Assembly (NCBI GenBank): GCA_964584325.1
Contig: CAZOZP010000009.1
Span: 1 to 64,000 of the forward strand
Length of the DNA stretch: 64,000 nt
Source of the DNA: CAZOZP01 sp964584325
GTDB lineage: Bacteria > Bacteroidota > Ignavibacteria > Ignavibacteriales > Melioribacteraceae
Direction: 5' to 3'
In this document: positions 61,947-64,000 of the stretch, piece after piece
Layout of the letters: each line of letters opens with the position of its first letter
Position numbering within the stretch: the stretch's first letter is position 1
The notes under the pieces: model-generated
The model's input: only the letters and a program-made list of their open reading frames with translations
What the model was told of the DNA's origin: nothing
Database searches by the model: none
Program-made: the position numbers and the translations under genes

Positions 61947-63452
61947 ATGGAGAACAACACTACTGATCTGAATTCTCTTATTAAGAGAAGATTTGAGGAG
62001 ATTGAAGAGTTAAAGAAACTTAATATTGCACCTTATGCTTACAACTATGATGTAACATCATACTCTGCATCAATCAAAATGAATTTTGAAGAGCTTGAAG
62101 GAAAAACAGTAAGCATTGCCGGCAGAATTATGGCAATAAGAAGGATGGGAAAAGCTTCATTTGTCCATATACAAGATAAAGAAGGAAGAATCCAGGCTTA
62201 TTTGAAAAAAGATGACTTAGGTGAAATATATGATGCATTCAAGTTAATGGATATTGGTGATTTTATCGGTGTAACAGGATTTGTTTTCAAGACAAAAACA
62301 GGGGAGATATCAGTACATGCCAATTCTATGCAGCTGCTTTCAAAATCAATAAGACCATTGCCCATTGCAAAGGAAGTGATTGATGAAGCCGGAAATAAGA
62401 CTGTATTTGATCAATTTGCCGATAAAGAACTGCGTTACCGTCAGAGATATGTTGATCTTATAGTTAATCCGGAAGTTAAAGATGTATTTATGAAAAGGAG
62501 CAGAATTATTACTTCGATGAGGAAATTTTTGGATAATGCCGGTTATATTGAAGTAGAAACCCCGGTATTGCAGCCTATGTACGGCGGTGCAGCGGCAAGG
62601 CCGTTTGTTACTCATCATAATGCTTTGGATATACCATTTTATTTAAGAATTGCTGATGAACTTTATCTTAAAAGACTTATAGTGGGCGGATTTGATGGTG
62701 TATATGAAATTTCCAAAGATTTCAGAAATGAAGGAATGGATAAAACCCATAATCCGGAATTTACAATGATGGAACTTTATGTGTCTTACAAAGACTACGA
62801 ATGGATGATGACTTTTGTTGAAAACATGATTTGTCACATTGCAACTGAAGTATTCGGCACCACTGAATTTGAAATTGAAGGAAGAAAGATTGATTTTAAA
62901 GGTCCGTGGCAGAGGGTTTCAATGATAGACGGAATAAAAGAAAAGACAGGTTTAGATGTACTTTCAGCCTCACCGGCAGAAATAATAAACGAACTAAAGA
63001 AACGGCATGTCGAAATTAAAGGCGGAGAGAGCAAAGGAAAACTTATAGATGAGCTTTTTGAAGTTACTGTGCAGCCTGAACTGATTAATCCTTCATTTGT
63101 CATTGATTATCCGGTAGAACTTTCCCCTCTTGCAAAGAAACACAGAGAAAAAGAAGGACTTGTAGAAAGATTCGAAGGTTTTGTTATTGGAAGGGAAATA
63201 TGTAACGCGTTCTCAGAGTTAAATGACCCAATTGACCAGAAAGAAAGATTTGAAGATCAGGGAAAGATGAGAGAAGAAGGGGATGACGAAGCACATCAGA
63301 TTGATGAAGACTTTGTAAGGGCGCTTGAATACGGGATGCCGCCTACAGCCGGACTTGGGATCGGGATAGACAGGCTAGTTATGCTTCTTGCTAATCAGCC
63401 CTCAATAAGAGATGTAATTTTGTTTCCGCAGATGAAACCGGAAAAAAGTTAG
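61947..63452 (+). CDS. lysS: Lysyl-tRNA synthetase, class II
   Basis: This synthetase has 501 residues: an N-terminal OB-fold anticodon-binding domain (about 55-150; GKTVSIAGRIMAIRRMGK) and the class II core with motif 1 around YIEVETPVLQP, motif 2 FRNEGMDKTHNPEFTMME, and motif 3 GLGIGIDRLVML. Spacing of 11 bp to rluB and 5 bp to the next gene suggests one transcript. Confidence 0.97.
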   Translation: MENNTTDLNSLIKRRFEEIEELKKLNIAPYAYNYDVTSYSASIKMNFEELEGKTVSIAGRIMAIRRMGKASFVHIQDKEGRIQAYLKKDDLGEIYDAFKLMDIGDFIGVTGFVFKTKTGEISVHANSMQLLSKSIRPLPIAKEVIDEAGNKTVFDQFADKELRYRQRYVDLIVNPEVKDVFMKRSRIITSMRKFLDNAGYIEVETPVLQPMYGGAAARPFVTHHNALDIPFYLRIADELYLKRLIVGGFDGVYEISKDFRNEGMDKTHNPEFTMMELYVSYKDYEWMMTFVENMICHIATEVFGTTEFEIEGRKIDFKGPWQRVSMIDGIKEKTGLDVLSASPAEIINELKKRHVEIKGGESKGKLIDELFEVTVQPELINPSFVIDYPVELSPLAKKHREKEGLVERFEGFVIGREICNAFSELNDPIDQKERFEDQGKMREEGDDEAHQIDEDFVRALEYGMPPTAGLGIGIDRLVMLLANQPSIRDVILFPQMKPEKS

Positions 63453-63457
63453 AACGC

Positions 63458-64000
63458 ATGGTTAAATTATTTATATGCTTTATATTTTTTAGCACAATGT
63501 ATTTCGGACAAGACAGTTTAATCTTGTCCGAAAACTTTGCCGAAAATTCAATAATCACCATTGATTCAGTTCGTTCACTTCCAATACCTGTGCCCCCTGA
63601 ATCCGGAGTTAATTATTACGGAATTTCAGCAATAGCGGCAGCATCCGGAGCCGGAGTTTATTTTATTAGAGATTACTTTAAGAATACCTGGTGGAAAGAT
63701 CAAAGGACCTCGGAATTCAAAATAACGTGGGACAATGACTATGCTTTGGGAGTAGATAAATTCGGACATTTTTTCGGTACTTATTTATTCAGTCACGGAT
63801 TTTCTGCGGCTTTTGACGCATCGGATGTGGAAAGAGAAAAAGCAGTTTGGTATTCTGCCTCTCTTGCACTGGCTTTCCAGTTATATGTTGAAATTGAAGA
63901 CGGTTTCGGACCGCTTTGGGGCTTTAGTCCCGGAGATGCAATCTGCGATCTTCTTGGGTCGGCCTATTGGGTTGCACAGTATTACTATCCGTTCCTTAAT
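63458..64000 (+). CDS. DUF2279-like exported protein, cut by the window end
   Basis: The reading frame opens at the ATG 63458, 5 bp after lysS, and has no stop codon through the last base (181 codons seen). A hydrophobic N-terminus ending in MYFGQ looks like a signal peptide. The body resembles the YfiM/DUF2279 family: DYALGVDKFGHFFGTYLFSH, a hydrophobic helix, then GFSPGDAICDLLGS. The repeated Asp/His positions in membrane-near helices are typical of that family, whose function is unknown. The C-terminus lies beyond the window. Confidence 0.8.
   Translation, partial: MVKLFICFIFFSTMYFGQDSLILSENFAENSIITIDSVRSLPIPVPPESGVNYYGISAIAAASGAGVYFIRDYFKNTWWKDQRTSEFKITWDNDYALGVDKFGHFFGTYLFSHGFSAAFDASDVEREKAVWYSASLALAFQLYVEIEDGFGPLWGFSPGDAICDLLGSAYWVAQYYYPFLN

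Overview
The window is a compact, AT-rich bacterial chromosome segment holding about 64 protein genes, three tRNAs, and no mobile elements or CRISPR arrays. It most likely comes from the Ignavibacteria/Chlorobi side of the Bacteroidota (FCB) supergroup. Two secreted enzymes end in type IX secretion (Por) sorting domains, one with the 'NQNFPNPFNPETTIKF' style typical of Ignavibacteria. Gene orders such as parA-parB-DUF5683 and ssb-GldE-like also fit Bacteroidota. Several promoters match the Bacteroidota -33/-7 pattern (TTTG, 19-20 bp, TAnnTTTG). TTG and GTG starts are common and many neighbouring genes overlap by 1-26 bp. The lineage is an inference; no rRNA gene is present.

Layout. 1-537 is a non-coding, hairpin-rich stretch in front of a secreted GH13 amylase-type enzyme. 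3617-9120 holds a receiver-HPt protein, a divergent tyrosine phenol-lyase/tryptophanase-family enzyme (reverse strand), tRNA-Glu and tRNA-Ser, and a secreted GH31 glycosidase. 9223-10884 is a POT peptide transporter. 11001-15674 is one long operon: PASTA protein, rpe, folP, diadenylate cyclase, GT2 and a beta-lactamase-fold hydrolase. 15875-18106 is parA-parB-DUF5683, followed by a reverse-strand Ppx/GppA gene. 19142-20411 holds a small unknown protein, aroQ, a MerR regulator and tRNA-Pro. 20472-27673 is purF, a T9SS subtilase, a CDP-alcohol phosphatidyltransferase, ftsY and a small membrane protein. 27835-32967 is an iorA-iorB-paaK-ACT-aminotransferase operon for aromatic 2-oxo acid/aryl-CoA chemistry. 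33128-36390 is a UvrD/PcrA helicase and a phosphofructokinase with pyrophosphate-type motifs. 36583-37898 is an 80-residue orphan behind a sigma-28-like promoter, convergent with a histidine kinase. 38044-43764 is purC-DUF971-pgsA-pgpA-cinA-thpR-recA-recX. 43851-49104 is guaB, a glycosyltransferase, purD and a SpoIIE-type phosphatase. 49241-50938 is an ExbB-ExbD-ExbD set. 50998-54440 is a YqeY-like gene, cvpA and mutS2. 54548-57613 is ssb, a GldE/CNNM-like protein, an MCE protein and acpS. 57647-63452 is mnmA, trpS, scpA, scpB, rluB and lysS, and a DUF2279-like gene runs off the end.

Most of the window is housekeeping, and I did not find an obvious new defence or biosynthetic system. The items most worth a second look are: (i) the orphan 80-residue gene behind a near-consensus flagellar sigma-28 promoter, with a weaker one in front of the facing kinase; (ii) the beta-eliminating lyase that carries tyrosine phenol-lyase residues but appears to lack a nearly invariant cofactor-contacting arginine; (iii) the PPi-type phosphofructokinase signature; (iv) a consensus promoter placed so close to the PASTA gene that its mRNA is probably leaderless; (v) nested, mutually exclusive inverted repeats at 131-301; and (vi) IorA without its ferredoxin domain.
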